Below, piece after piece: positions 32,885-41,731 of a DNA stretch of 64,000 nucleotides. The notes under the pieces are model-generated. The model had not been told where the DNA came from. It made no database searches and worked only from the letters and a program-made list of their open reading frames with translations. Numbering within the stretch: the first letter of the stretch is position 1; the number at the start of each line of letters is the position of its first letter. Position numbers and translations under genes: made by a program. The stretch covers positions 28,443 to 92,442 of the forward strand of contig CAZKIO010000011.1 of assembly GCA_964552795.1 (NCBI GenBank), in the 5' to 3' direction. The DNA is from JAEUHZ01 sp964552795 (GTDB lineage: Bacteria > Planctomycetota > UBA1135 > GCA-002686595).

Positions 32885-34477
32885 ATGAGCCACCGCATCC
32901 AGCGCGCGCTGATCAGCGTGTCCGACAAGACCGGCATCGAGAACTTCGCGCGCATGCTGGCGCAGTCGGGCGTCGAGATCCTGTCGACCGGCGGCACCTA
33001 CGCGGCGCTGAAGAAGGCCGGCGTGGCCGTGCGCGAGGTCTCCGACCACACCGGGTTCCCCGAGCTGATGGACGGCCGCGTGAAGACGCTGCACCCCAAG
33101 ATCCACGGCGGGATACTGGCGCTGCGCGACCACCCGCAGCACACGGGCGCGATGGCCGAGCACGGCATCGCGCCCATCGATCTGGTCGTCGTGAACCTCT
33201 ACCCGTTCGAGGCGACCGTGGCGAAGCCCGGCGTCACCCGCGACGAGGCGATCGAGAACATCGACATCGGCGGACCGTCGATGGTGCGCTCGGCCGCGAA
33301 GAACCACCGCTTCGTGGGGATCGTGGTCGACCCCGCCGACTACGGCCGCGTGCTCGACGAGATGCAGCGGAACGGCGGCGGGCTTTCCGACGCGTTCCGC
33401 AGCGAGCTGGCGCAGAAGGCCTTCGCGCTCACCGCGCGCTACGACGCGGCCATCGCCGGCTGGCTGTTCGAGGGCGAGCGCGCGTCCGGCGCGACCGCGG
33501 AGCGTTTCCCGGCGACGATCGGCCTGGCGGGCGTGAAAGTGCTGGACCTGCGCTACGGCGAGAACCCGCACCAGCGCGCGGCGTTCTACCGCGGCGCGGC
33601 ATCCGGCGAGCCGTCGCTCGCCGGCGCGCAGGTGCTGGGCGGCAAGCAGCTCTCCTACAACAACCTGGTCGACCTCGACGCGGCCCTGGCGCTGGCGCGC
33701 GAGTTCGACGGCCCGTTCGTCGCCGTCTGCAAGCACAACAACCCCTGCGGCGCCGCGCTGGGCGCGACGCTGCGCGAGGCGCTGGAGGCCGCCTGGGAGG
33801 GCGATCCGGTGTCGGCGTTCGGCTCGGTGCTGTCGTCGACGCGCACGATCGACCTCGCAGCTGCGCAGTTCCTGGTCGAGGGCAACCGCTTCGTGGAGGC
33901 GATCGTGGCGCCCGGCTTCGACGACGACGCGCTGCGCCTCCTGGTCGACAAGCCCAAGTGGGGACGCAACGTGCGCCTGCTGGCGGCCGGGGACCTCGCC
34001 GGCCGGCCGCGCGACGCCCGCGACGTCGAGGTCAAGAAGCTGGTCGGCGGGTTTCTCGTGCAGGAGCGCGACCTCGCCGCGTCGATCGGGACGGAGTGCA
34101 AGACGGCGACCCGGCGCGTTCCCACGGCCGAGGAGTTGGCCGGCCTCCTGTTCGCCGAGCGCGTCTGCAAGCACGTCAAGTCGAACGCGATCGTGATCGC
34201 GGACGGCACGCGCGTGCTGGGCGTCGGCGCCGGGCAGATGTCGCGCGTCGATTCCGTGCACATGGCGCTGCGCAAGGCCGGCGACCGCGCGCGCGGCGCG
34301 GTGCTGGCCTCGGACGCGTTCTTCCCGTTCCCGGACGGGCCCGAGCTGGCGCTGCAGGCCGGCGTCACGGCGCTGCTGCAGCCGGGGGGCTCCGTGCGCG
34401 ACGCCGAGGTCGTGGCGGCCTGCGACCGCGCCGGTGCGGCGATGGTCATGACGGGCACCCGCCACTTCCGCCACTGA
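32885..34477 (+). CDS. purH: Bifunctional AICAR formyltransferase / IMP cyclohydrolase (PurH)
   Basis: A 530-residue enzyme for the last two steps of de novo purine synthesis, AICAR to FAICAR to IMP. The N-terminal IMP cyclohydrolase has ALISVSDKTGIENFAR, STGGTYAALK, GRVKTLHPKIHGGIL and VVNLYPFEATVAKPG. The C-terminal formyltransferase has LRYGENPHQRAAFY, KQLSYNNLVDLDAA, KHNNPCGAALG and SNAIVIADGTRVLGVGAGQMSRVDSV with DAFFPFPDG. Length and order are standard, and the start precedes the normal N-terminus. It follows the thioredoxin-like gene by 16 bases. Confidence 0.97.
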   Translation: MSHRIQRALISVSDKTGIENFARMLAQSGVEILSTGGTYAALKKAGVAVREVSDHTGFPELMDGRVKTLHPKIHGGILALRDHPQHTGAMAEHGIAPIDLVVVNLYPFEATVAKPGVTRDEAIENIDIGGPSMVRSAAKNHRFVGIVVDPADYGRVLDEMQRNGGGLSDAFRSELAQKAFALTARYDAAIAGWLFEGERASGATAERFPATIGLAGVKVLDLRYGENPHQRAAFYRGAASGEPSLAGAQVLGGKQLSYNNLVDLDAALALAREFDGPFVAVCKHNNPCGAALGATLREALEAAWEGDPVSAFGSVLSSTRTIDLAAAQFLVEGNRFVEAIVAPGFDDDALRLLVDKPKWGRNVRLLAAGDLAGRPRDARDVEVKKLVGGFLVQERDLAASIGTECKTATRRVPTAEELAGLLFAERVCKHVKSNAIVIADGTRVLGVGAGQMSRVDSVHMALRKAGDRARGAVLASDAFFPFPDGPELALQAGVTALLQPGGSVRDAEVVAACDRAGAAMVMTGTRHFRH

Positions 34478-34567
34478 GACCGGGCGCGCGAACTTTTCTT
34501 CGCTTCCACGGGCCCGGCCCGGGAGAATCACGGAATCCTCGGGTCCACCCCGATTCCGGAGCCAGCC

Positions 34568-35095
34568 ATGCTGAAGAAGATCCTCACCGCGATCGCGATC
34601 CTGATCCTCGTGTTCGTGATCGTCGGAGCTCTCCTGCCCCGCGACTACGAATGCTCGCGCAGCGTGGTCATCCACGCCGATCCTGCCAAGATCCACGCCC
34701 TGGTCGGCGACCTGAAGCGCTGGGACGAATGGGCGCCGTGGAAGGACAGCGACCCCACCGTGGTGACGACGTTGGGCGAGCCGACCACCGGAGTCGGCGC
34801 GAACCAGCGCTGGACCGGCGACGGCGGACCGGGCCGGTTGACGTTCACGAAGTGCGACCCCGCCAGCGGCATCGCCTACGACCTGTACTTCGGCGAACCG
34901 GGCGAGGAGATGGGCGCGAAGAGCTGGATGACGTACAAGCCCGGCTCCGGCGGCGTCGAGGTCGAGTGGGGCATGTCGGGCGAGATGGACGTGCCCGTGA
35001 TCGGCGGCTACTTCGCGGCCATGACCGACGCGATGATCGGCTCCATGTTCCAGGCCGGCCTGGACAAGTTGAAGCAGCGCGCCGAGGCGCCGTAG
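34568..35095 (+). CDS. SRPBCC-fold (polyketide cyclase-like) membrane-anchored protein
   Basis: A 175-residue protein: an N-terminal membrane helix (LTAIAILILVFVIVGALL) and then a START/SRPBCC-type domain with YECSRSVVIHADPAKIHALVGDLKRWDEWAPW, the opening strand and helix typical of the polyketide cyclase 2 group (PF10604), plus a VEVEWGMSGEMDVPVIGGYFAAMTDAMIG end helix. Members bind hydrophobic ligands; no specific one can be named. The ATG at 34568 is seven bases after a GGAG. The 90-base gap from purH suggests a separate promoter, though co-transcription remains possible. It ends 18 bases from the convergent protease. Confidence 0.85.
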   Translation: MLKKILTAIAILILVFVIVGALLPRDYECSRSVVIHADPAKIHALVGDLKRWDEWAPWKDSDPTVVTTLGEPTTGVGANQRWTGDGGPGRLTFTKCDPASGIAYDLYFGEPGEEMGAKSWMTYKPGSGGVEVEWGMSGEMDVPVIGGYFAAMTDAMIGSMFQAGLDKLKQRAEAP

Positions 35096-35113
35096 CTCCG
35101 TCGGCGCCGCGCC

Positions 35114-36316
35114 TCAGCGCTTGGCGGCCGCCGTCTGCGGCTGCGCGACTGCGTTCTCGGGCTCGAGCGCCGCGTAACCGACGCGGTCCAGCCAGTCGTA
35201 GACCTCGGTCAGCGGCAGTGCCAGGCCCATGTGCGGCACGACCATCGGACGCACGGCGCCGTGCGTGTAGATCTTGGTGAACAGCGCGAGCAGTTCGTGC
35301 GTCTGCGCATCGAAGATCCCGCCGCCGGAGTTCCCGATGTACGTCGGCGCGCTCACCATCCAGTAGCCCTGGCCGTCGACGACGTGGTGCGTGTCGGCGA
35401 TCTGTCCGAACGTCGGGATGGGATCGTTGCCCAGCGGGCAACCGACCGCATAGATGCGTTCGAAGACGCGCACGGACGTCAGGCGCGAGCGCGGCGCCAG
35501 CCGCGCGCCGCTCTCGATGCGTTCGCCGGCCGGCAGACGCAGCAGCGCGACGTCCAGGGCGGGGTCGTGCTCGACCAGCGCGCCTCGCACGTGGCGCGCC
35601 GTTCCGTCCGGGGCGTAGATCGAGACCGGAACGTCCGGCGCGGGCTCGGCGTCGCCCACGAACAGGTCGCGGATGACGTGCCACGCGGTCAGCACGTACG
35701 TCGCGTCCGATCCGGCTGGAGCCAGCGTGCCCGCGGCGACCAGCACGCCGCTGCCGACCGTCTCGCCGCCGCTGACCTGCACCGTCGGCCCCAGGAGCTC
35801 CTGCCAGAGGCGCTCGGGGTTGTGCTCCAGTCCGCGCTGCACGACATCCAGGCCGGCGCGTGCGTGGACCGCCAGCGCCTCAGCGCGCGCGGCGAGGTCG
35901 CCCAGCTCGTGCCAGCGCCCCTCGAGGCTGGCACCGAACTCCCGAAAGCGCGCGTCGATGGCGCGCGGGCCGGCCTCCTCCTCCAGCGTGGCGATGCGCG
36001 CGATCGACGCGCGCTGCTCCTCGATCCCGCGGGCCGCCTCGTGCAGTGCGGCCTCGAGCGTGCGCAGCCCCGCGTCGACGTCCCGCGTACGAGCGCTGCT
36101 GCACCACAGCTCGTTGATCATCGTCTGCGATCGGGCGATCCCGGCCTCCAGGTCCGCGACGCGCTGCTCCAGCGCGGCGACCCGCACCGGGTCGGCGACC
36201 GGGCGGCCCTCGAGTTCGGCGACGCGTTCACCGAGGCGGGCGACGTGGACGGCGCCGCCGGTCGCCAGGGCGGTGAGCGCGAGGCACGTCCAGGTGAGCG
36301 CCGGTGCAGTACGCAT
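35114..36316 (-). CDS. Membrane-anchored trypsin-like serine protease with coiled-coil stalk
   Basis: A 400-residue protein from the ATG at 36314-36316 (the frame is open further upstream, but the signal anchor LTWTCLALTALATGGAV begins right after it). Residues 25-165 form a heptad-rich helical stalk (VARLGERVAELEGRP, VAALEQRVADLEAG, and later VARLE-like repeats). The chymotrypsin-like domain follows: TAWHVI (His213), HDPALDVALLRL (Asp255) and YIGNSGGGIF (Ser330), with VGCPLGNDPIPTFGQI between. No PDZ domain is present, unlike DegP/HtrA. The protease domain is probably periplasmic and held away from the membrane by the stalk. It stands alone, convergent with the SRPBCC gene. Confidence 0.88.
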   Translation of the reverse strand: MRTAPALTWTCLALTALATGGAVHVARLGERVAELEGRPVADPVRVAALEQRVADLEAGIARSQTMINELWCSSARTRDVDAGLRTLEAALHEAARGIEEQRASIARIATLEEEAGPRAIDARFREFGASLEGRWHELGDLAARAEALAVHARAGLDVVQRGLEHNPERLWQELLGPTVQVSGGETVGSGVLVAAGTLAPAGSDATYVLTAWHVIRDLFVGDAEPAPDVPVSIYAPDGTARHVRGALVEHDPALDVALLRLPAGERIESGARLAPRSRLTSVRVFERIYAVGCPLGNDPIPTFGQIADTHHVVDGQGYWMVSAPTYIGNSGGGIFDAQTHELLALFTKIYTHGAVRPMVVPHMGLALPLTEVYDWLDRVGYAALEPENAVAQPQTAAAKR

Positions 36317-36430
36317 TGCGGATCCTCGTAGGCCGGCCCCCGTCGGCCGGGGAGGCCCGCGGCGGCGCACCGGCCTGGATCGGACCCCGGGCGCGGCCGA
36401 CTGAACCCAATCGTTGCGCGCCGGAAGGAT

Positions 36431-38530
36431 TCAGCGCCGCGGGCGGCCGGGATCCACGACGCGGGCGGCGACGATCCGGTCGCCGACCTCGACGGCGTCG
36501 AGCACGTCGAAGCCCTCGCGCAGTTCGCCGAACAGCGTGTAGCGGCCGTCCAGGTGCGGCGTGTCGCGATGGGTGACGAAGACCTGGCTGCCGGCGCTGT
36601 CGGGGTCGTCGTTGCGCGGCATCCCGAGCGCGCCGCGCGTGAAGGGCCGCGGGCCGAACTCGGCGCGCAGGTTGTCTCCGCGCCACGACAGGCCGCCGTT
36701 GCCGTCGCCGCGATGGTCGCCGCCTTGCACCACGAAGTCGGGAACGACGCGGTGGAACGTGAGTCCGTCGTAGTGGCCGGCCCGCGCGAGCTCCAGCAGG
36801 TTCGTGACGTGGAACGGCGCCTCGTCGCCGAGCAGTTCGAACACCAGCGTGCCGCGCGTCGTCTCGAAGGACACGCGCGGGTTCACCTCCCACGCCAGGA
36901 CGGGCAGCGTTTCGCCGCGCGCGGCCGGTGCCGGCGCTGGCGGAAGCTCGACCCCCGGCCGCAGGCGCAGGGCCGCGGCGCGCGCCTTGCGCGACACGTG
37001 GGGATCGGCGTGGCTGCTCGCGCGCAGCAGGAGCGCCAATCCGCGATCTCCGCCGAGTTCCACCGCGCGGTCGACGATGCCGGCCGCGACCTCGGACCCG
37101 ATCTCGCCCTGCGACGTCCGCAGACACAACTCGAGCGCCGGCAGGTCCTCCGCGTCCACCCGCGCCTTCAGCGCGGTCACGGCCGCGAGGCGCAGGCCGT
37201 TGTCGGTTGACGCCAGGAGCTCGCGCAGCAGCGCGCGCGCGGCCGGATCCGCTGCGTGCGGCGCCAGCGCCTCCGCCGCCGTCGTCGCCACGCGCGGCAG
37301 CGGGTCGCGCACCAGCGTGACGAGGATCGGGAGAGCCGTGGCCGTGACGAGGTGCTCGCCCGCGGCGGCCGCGCCGGCGCGCACGACGGCGTCCTCCGCG
37401 CCGGCGGCGCGCGCGACGCGCTGCTCGCGGTCGGAAGGGTCGATCCGCGCGAGGGTCACGACCGCCGCCGCGCGGACGGCCGCGGACTCGTCGTCGAGCG
37501 CGCGCACGACCGCGGCCTGTACGAGCGCGGCGGCCGGACCGAGCGCGCCGAGCGCCTCGATCGCCGCGCGCCGCACGTGGTGCGCGGCGTGTTCCGGCCG
37601 GGCGCGCGCGGCGGCGACGGAGAGCGCCGCGCAGGAGCCGGCGTCCGCCAGCCTGCCGAGCGCCATGGCGGCTTCGGATGCCACGCGCCAGCCGGGATCC
37701 GCGAGCCGCGCGCGCAGCGCGGCCAAGGTCTCGGCGTCCGCCGGCACGAACCCCAGACCCTGCACCGCGAAGATCCGCTCGCGCTCGTCGTCGGATCCGG
37801 CGAAGCGCAGGAACTGCGCGCGGCCCTGCGCGGCCTTGCGGCGCGCCAGCGCGAACAGGGCGCGCCAGCGCGTGTCCGCGTCGGCGGCCGGACGGCCCGG
37901 TGCGTCGTCGCGCTGGAGGAAGGCGCACAGGGCGGCGTCGGCGAGGCCCCCGTCGGCGGCGTCGGCCGGGAAGCGCGCGGATCCGAACAGCGCTGAGCCG
38001 CGCACTTCACCGGCGTCGTCGTCGAACGCGGTCAGCACCGCGCGCCGCGTTCGCGGGTCGGGGATCTTGCTCAAGGCCTCGATCACGCGCGCGCGCACCG
38101 GCGCGTCTGGATCCCGCGTCGACGCGAGCAGCGCGTCGACGGTCGCGGGATCCGCGCGCTGGCCCAGCGCGAACGCCGCGGCCGCGCGCACGGCCGGGTC
38201 CGTGGCCTCGAGCGCCTTCACCAGCGCGTCGGAGACGGGATCGAGTCGTCGCGCGACGGCCGGGCCCTCCAGCGGCAGCCGTCCGAGCGCGGCGATGGCC
38301 CGCAGACGCGTGCGCATCTCGCCGCGCTCGGCGAGCGCCTGCAAGAGGCCGTCACCGTCGGTGCGCCGGTCCTCGCAGCGCGCGATCGCTTCCAGCGGAT
38401 CACGCGCGGCCGGCGCCGGCCGCGCCGCGACCGCGTGCGAGCGTCCCGCCTGCGGAGCCGAGCAGTCCTGGAGCGCGGGAACGAGCAGCAGGACCAGGAG
38501 CAGGCGCGCGCGGGGCAGGGGCGGTTGCAT
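36431..38530 (-). CDS. HEAT-repeat lipoprotein fused to a cyclophilin-type peptidyl-prolyl isomerase
   Basis: A 699-residue protein from the ATG at 38528-38530 with a lipoprotein signal (LLLVLLLVPALQDC). Residues about 45-530 contain many HEAT/PBS-type helical repeats (AVRAAAAFALGQRAD, PVRARVIEALSKIPD, RVASEAAMALGRLAD, AVRAAAVVTLARID). The C-terminal 160 residues are a cyclophilin domain: FETTRGTLVFELLGDEAP, GHYDGLTFHRVVPDFVVQGGD, and HLDGRYTLFGELREGFDVLDAV, with PRNDDPDSAGSQVFV between. It probably catalyses proline isomerisation in the periplasm on clients held by the repeat scaffold. The FHRV..FVVQGGD residues of the active site are intact. It is divergent from the LamG gene, with about 105 bases between starts. 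Confidence 0.9.
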   Translation of the reverse strand: MQPPLPRARLLLVLLLVPALQDCSAPQAGRSHAVAARPAPAARDPLEAIARCEDRRTDGDGLLQALAERGEMRTRLRAIAALGRLPLEGPAVARRLDPVSDALVKALEATDPAVRAAAAFALGQRADPATVDALLASTRDPDAPVRARVIEALSKIPDPRTRRAVLTAFDDDAGEVRGSALFGSARFPADAADGGLADAALCAFLQRDDAPGRPAADADTRWRALFALARRKAAQGRAQFLRFAGSDDERERIFAVQGLGFVPADAETLAALRARLADPGWRVASEAAMALGRLADAGSCAALSVAAARARPEHAAHHVRRAAIEALGALGPAAALVQAAVVRALDDESAAVRAAAVVTLARIDPSDREQRVARAAGAEDAVVRAGAAAAGEHLVTATALPILVTLVRDPLPRVATTAAEALAPHAADPAARALLRELLASTDNGLRLAAVTALKARVDAEDLPALELCLRTSQGEIGSEVAAGIVDRAVELGGDRGLALLLRASSHADPHVSRKARAAALRLRPGVELPPAPAPAARGETLPVLAWEVNPRVSFETTRGTLVFELLGDEAPFHVTNLLELARAGHYDGLTFHRVVPDFVVQGGDHRGDGNGGLSWRGDNLRAEFGPRPFTRGALGMPRNDDPDSAGSQVFVTHRDTPHLDGRYTLFGELREGFDVLDAVEVGDRIVAARVVDPGRPRR

Positions 38531-38635
38531 GTCCGGATCTTGCTGCGTGCTGCGCCGACCCGCCAGCGCGCACCCACGGGGCCGGGTGCGTGGTACGGTT
38601 GGAACGCGCGCCGGACCGGCGCACGAAGGCAGTTC

Positions 38636-40009
38636 ATGTCCGCTCGATCCCGCGTGCTGCTGGCCTGCGTCGGCTCGCTGGCCGGCGCTCCCGCCGAGGC
38701 TCAGGCCTTGCGGTTCTTCGGCACGGGCACCGGGCAACAGGACCGCGTGCGCATCCGCGTGGACGACGACGTTGCCGGAGCGGGCAGTGCGCCCTGCGAC
38801 GTCGGCGCCGGCTCGTTCAGCCTCACGTTCTGGCTGCGCGGAGCCCTGGCCGCGAACGCGACCATGGCGTCGAGCCCCGGCTCGCACGCCGACAACCGCT
38901 GGATCGACGGCAACATCGTGCTCGATCGCGATATCTGGGGCGGCAGCGACCGGGACTTCGGCGTGAGCGTCGCCGGCGGTCGCGTGCGCTTCGGCACGGG
39001 CGGCGGCGACGGCGGGATCGACGGCGAGAACACGCTCGAAGGCGCATCGAACGTGCTCGACGGCGCGTGGCATCACGTCGCCTGCGTGCGCGACACGGCG
39101 ACGGGCACGAAGCGCATTTTCGTCGACGGCGTGCTGGACGCGGAGAGCCCGCCGGGCGTCTCGACCGTGGACATCTCCTACCCCGATGCGGGCGTGCCCG
39201 GGCAGGTCACGCCCTGGGGCCCGTTCCTGGTGATCGGCGCGGAGAAGCACGACGCGGGCCCGCAGTACCCGAGCTTCACCGGCTGGATCGACGAGGTCAG
39301 CGTGTGGGACGTCGCGTTGTCGCCGGCCGACGTCGCCGCAACGTGGCCGTGGGTCGTGTTGACGGGCACGCCCGGGCTCGTCGGTCACTGGGCGTTCGGC
39401 GAAGGCGGCGGCCCGCGCGCGTTCGATTCCAGCGGCGCCGGGGCGCCCATCTGCGAGGTGATCGCGGGCCTGCCCGGAAACGCCGAGTGGGTCACGGGCC
39501 CCGGGAACGAGGCGCCGGTGATGAGCGGTCTCACGACCTACTTCTGCGCGGGGAACGGCATCGGCGGCGCGACCCCGTGTCCCTGCGGCAACAACTCCGT
39601 CCACGGCGGCCTGCGCGGCTGTCTCTCTTCGCTCGGCGTGGGCGGCGCGCTGCGCGGCAGCGGACTCGCGAGCCTCGCGAACGACACGGTCGCGCTGTTC
39701 GGGCTGAGCTTGACCGACAGCTCCGTGCTCTTCTTCCAGGGGACCACGATGCAGAGCGGCGGCGCGGGCTCCGTGTTCGGCGACGGCCTGCGCTGCGCGG
39801 GCGGATCGGTCGTGCGCCTGGGGACCAAGACGGCGCAAGCCGGTTCGGCGCGCTATCCCGGCCCCGGCGATGCCTCGGTCTCCGCGCGCGGCCTCGTCTC
39901 GGCCCCCGGCGGGCGCTCCTACCAGGCGTGGTACCGCAACGCCGCGACCTTCTGCACGAGCGCGACCTTCAACCTCACCAACGGCCTGTGGGTCGGATGG
40001 TCGCCCTGA
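38636..40009 (+). CDS. Secreted LamG-domain protein with WYRN C-terminal module
   Basis: A 457-residue protein from the ATG at 38636, after GAAGG. A signal peptide (RVLLACVGSLAGAPAEAQA) precedes a concanavalin-like LamG_3 domain (about 30-300; SFSLTFWLRG, GAWHHVACVRDTATGTKRIFVDG, FTGWIDEVSVWDVALSP, LVGHWAFGEGGG). From about 305 the C-terminal module follows: FCAGNGIGGATPCPCGNN, GSGLASLANDTVALF, SVFGDGLRCAGGSVVRLGTKT, YQAWYRNAATFC and FNLTNGLWVGWSP. LamG domains bind carbohydrates or proteins; the C-terminal module is likely a sorting or surface-attachment unit, by its repeated terminal position. It converges with a gene bearing the same module. Confidence 0.85.
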   Translation: MSARSRVLLACVGSLAGAPAEAQALRFFGTGTGQQDRVRIRVDDDVAGAGSAPCDVGAGSFSLTFWLRGALAANATMASSPGSHADNRWIDGNIVLDRDIWGGSDRDFGVSVAGGRVRFGTGGGDGGIDGENTLEGASNVLDGAWHHVACVRDTATGTKRIFVDGVLDAESPPGVSTVDISYPDAGVPGQVTPWGPFLVIGAEKHDAGPQYPSFTGWIDEVSVWDVALSPADVAATWPWVVLTGTPGLVGHWAFGEGGGPRAFDSSGAGAPICEVIAGLPGNAEWVTGPGNEAPVMSGLTTYFCAGNGIGGATPCPCGNNSVHGGLRGCLSSLGVGGALRGSGLASLANDTVALFGLSLTDSSVLFFQGTTMQSGGAGSVFGDGLRCAGGSVVRLGTKTAQAGSARYPGPGDASVSARGLVSAPGGRSYQAWYRNAATFCTSATFNLTNGLWVGWSP

Positions 40010-40016
40010 ACTGCGA

Positions 40017-40070
40017 GGCCGGGTGCTTCCGTTCCGGATCGCAAGCGACCACGGAAGGAAACACCCGGCC
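40017..40070. terminator. Bidirectional terminator between two convergent secreted-protein genes
   Basis: GGCCGGGTG + CTTCCGT (40017-40032) pair with ACGGAAG (40051-40057) and CACCCGGCC (40062-40070), with a GAAA bulge, giving a 16-bp stem. It begins 7 bases after the stop of the plus-strand gene and ends about 50 bases before that of the minus-strand gene. Neither side has a clear T-run, as seems usual in this window. Confidence 0.75.
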
Positions 40071-40121
40071 CCGTGATGGATGCCGTCGATCAGGATTCGA
40101 CGGATCCATCCGACGCTCGAG

Positions 40122-41213
40122 TCACGGGATCCAGGTCACCTGCGTGCCGTTCGACAGGTTGAACGTCTCCGGGTTGCAGAACGCGGCCGCGTTGCGGTAC
40201 CAGATCTGGTAGGTGCGAGTGCCGCCGACGGCGGGCACCATGCCGCGCACGGAGATCGACTGGTCTCCCGCATCGGGGTACTGCGATGCGCCGGCCACGT
40301 TCGTCTTGGTGCCCAGGCGCGTGATCGTGCCGCCCGCGCAGCGCAGGCCGTCGCCGAACACGGTCCCCATGCCGCCGTTGGCCTGGTTGAGTCCCTGGAA
40401 GTAGAGGGCGCTGCTGTTCGGCATGCCGCTGCCGCTCAGCAGGAAGGTGTCGGCGGCCACGCTGGCGAGACCGCTGCCCGTGACGTTCGCGCCGTTCGCG
40501 TTGACGGAGTTCGCGCAGCCGTTGCCCGCGAGACCCGCGTTGCCGCACGGACAGGCCGTGCCGCTGCCGTCGCCGAAGCAGAAGCCCGTCGCCGGCGTGT
40601 CCGCCATGCGCACGAGCTGGAAGCCGTTGACGCTGGCGAAGCCCGAGAGCCCCGTGATCGTGATCGCGATCGAGCCGCCGGCGGTCACGTTGTAGCGGTG
40701 CCGCGTGTAGGTCACGCCCAGCGTCTGGGCGCCGGGCCACGCGCCGCCGCAAGACTGCAGCGGGTCGATCGAACCGCCCGTGACGTCCGACACGAAGGTC
40801 GCGTCGTCCGGCGCCCAGGCGTAGGTGTAGAGCGCGTACATGCCCGCCTGCAGCCCCGAGAACGTCCACGTGGTCGCGGCCGGCGCCGCTCCCACGTCCT
40901 GGAGGTCGTCCATCAGGTTCTGATCGTCCCCGGTCGTGCCGGCGTTGTTGAAGGAGAAGTTGACCGCCGAGCCGGTGCGGGCGAGCGTCACGGTCGTGAG
41001 CGTGCCGGTGATGTCGGTGAGCGCGGCGCTGGCGACGGCGGCGCTGCGCGCGTTCCACGTTCCAGGTTGCGCGGCGCCGGCGCCGTAGGCCGCGGAGGGG
41101 ATCGGGTAGGGCGCGACGTTGGCGCCGACGTCGATGTTGAAGTTCTGCGCTGTGGCCGGACTCGAGCAGACGACCAGCGCGCACACGACGGTCAGGGAAG
41201 ACAGGACTCGCAT
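40122..41213 (-). CDS. Secreted protein with WYRN C-terminal module
   Basis: A 363-residue protein from the ATG at 41211-41213 with a signal peptide (LSSLTVVCALVVCSSPATA). The N-terminal domain (about 22-190) is beta-rich and of unknown family; it contains FNIDVGAN, a WTFSGLQAGMYALYTYAWAPDD segment and IAITITGLSGFASVNGFQLVRM, reminiscent of carbohydrate-binding jelly rolls. The C-terminal module (about 200-363) is complete: GFCFGDGSGTACPCGN, GNGCANSVNANGANVTGSG, GLASVAADTFLLSGSGMP, TVFGDGLRCAGGTITRLGTKT, YQIWYRNAAAFC and FNLSNGTQVTWIP. Function is unknown, but the module is shared with the convergent neighbour. Confidence 0.82.
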   Translation of the reverse strand: MRVLSSLTVVCALVVCSSPATAQNFNIDVGANVAPYPIPSAAYGAGAAQPGTWNARSAAVASAALTDITGTLTTVTLARTGSAVNFSFNNAGTTGDDQNLMDDLQDVGAAPAATTWTFSGLQAGMYALYTYAWAPDDATFVSDVTGGSIDPLQSCGGAWPGAQTLGVTYTRHRYNVTAGGSIAITITGLSGFASVNGFQLVRMADTPATGFCFGDGSGTACPCGNAGLAGNGCANSVNANGANVTGSGLASVAADTFLLSGSGMPNSSALYFQGLNQANGGMGTVFGDGLRCAGGTITRLGTKTNVAGASQYPDAGDQSISVRGMVPAVGGTRTYQIWYRNAAAFCNPETFNLSNGTQVTWIP

Positions 41214-41481
41214 TGGGAACCTCGGGTTCGAGGGGTGAGGGAGGCCGCCCTCCCGTCGCGCGACCAGGTCCACATCGACGCGGCGCGGTCTTGGGGGGGC
41301 TTGTCCGCGGACCCGCCGGGAGGGCCGGTTCCCGCGTACAGCGTAACGATACCCAGCCTCGCCGCGGCCGGGGGATCTCCGCTGCCGCGAAGGCGATCGG
41401 GCGGCGTTCGATCCGCGCTCGCGGGGGTCTCCATGTGCGGCGCGCCCAACGCGCCGGCGGGGGATCCGAGGCGCTCGCGGG

Positions 41482-41513
41482 TGGGCGGCCGCGCTTGCGC
41501 GGTCGCCGACCCA
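41482..41513 (+). promoter_or_regulatory. Stem-loop in the ribBA leader
   Basis: TGGGC-GGCCGCG and CGCGGTC-GCCGACCCA pair around a CTTG loop, forming a long stem with small internal mismatches about 90 bases before the terminator. It may be part of a ligand- or ribosome-responsive leader. Confidence 0.4.
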
Positions 41514-41599
41514 TCGTCCTGCGGCCCCCTCCAACCGCGCCGGGAGCGTCGCGGGAGCGGCGTCACACCGTTCCCCGGCGCGTGCTCGACCCCGGCGCT

Positions 41600-41627
41600 G
41601 GGGCCGGCCTTCCCGCCGGCCCCTTTT
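41600..41627 (+). terminator. Intrinsic terminator (attenuator-like) upstream of ribBA
   Basis: GGGGCCGGC (41600-41608), loop CTTCCC, GCCGGCCCC (41615-41623) and TTTT: a perfect 9-bp stem with T-run, the best intrinsic terminator in the window. It ends about 105 bases before the ribBA start codon, so it can only stop a leader transcript, suggesting attenuation. Confidence 0.75.
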
Positions 41628-41731
41628 CCAGCCCTCGGCGTCTCGGCGAGGGATCGCCCCCGCGACCGGTTAGACTCGCGGATTGGATCGGCGTCCCCGC
41701 GCGTCGGAACGTGCCCCGGTCCACCACCCGC

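Larger units (their letters stand above)
41214..41731 (+). other. Long non-coding leader region before ribBA
   Basis: This 518-base gap has no credible gene. It carries a hairpin at 41482-41513 and a textbook intrinsic terminator at 41600-41627 on the plus strand, although no plus-strand gene precedes it. This is the layout of a regulated (attenuated) ribBA leader. The conserved bases of the FMN riboswitch (GGTGAAATTCC and others) were looked for and not found. The minus-strand gene at 41213 must also have its promoter here. Confidence 0.5.

Noticed and set aside
41214..41731. FMN riboswitch before ribBA
   Set aside because: The conserved element sequences were not seen, although the terminator arrangement fits attenuation.
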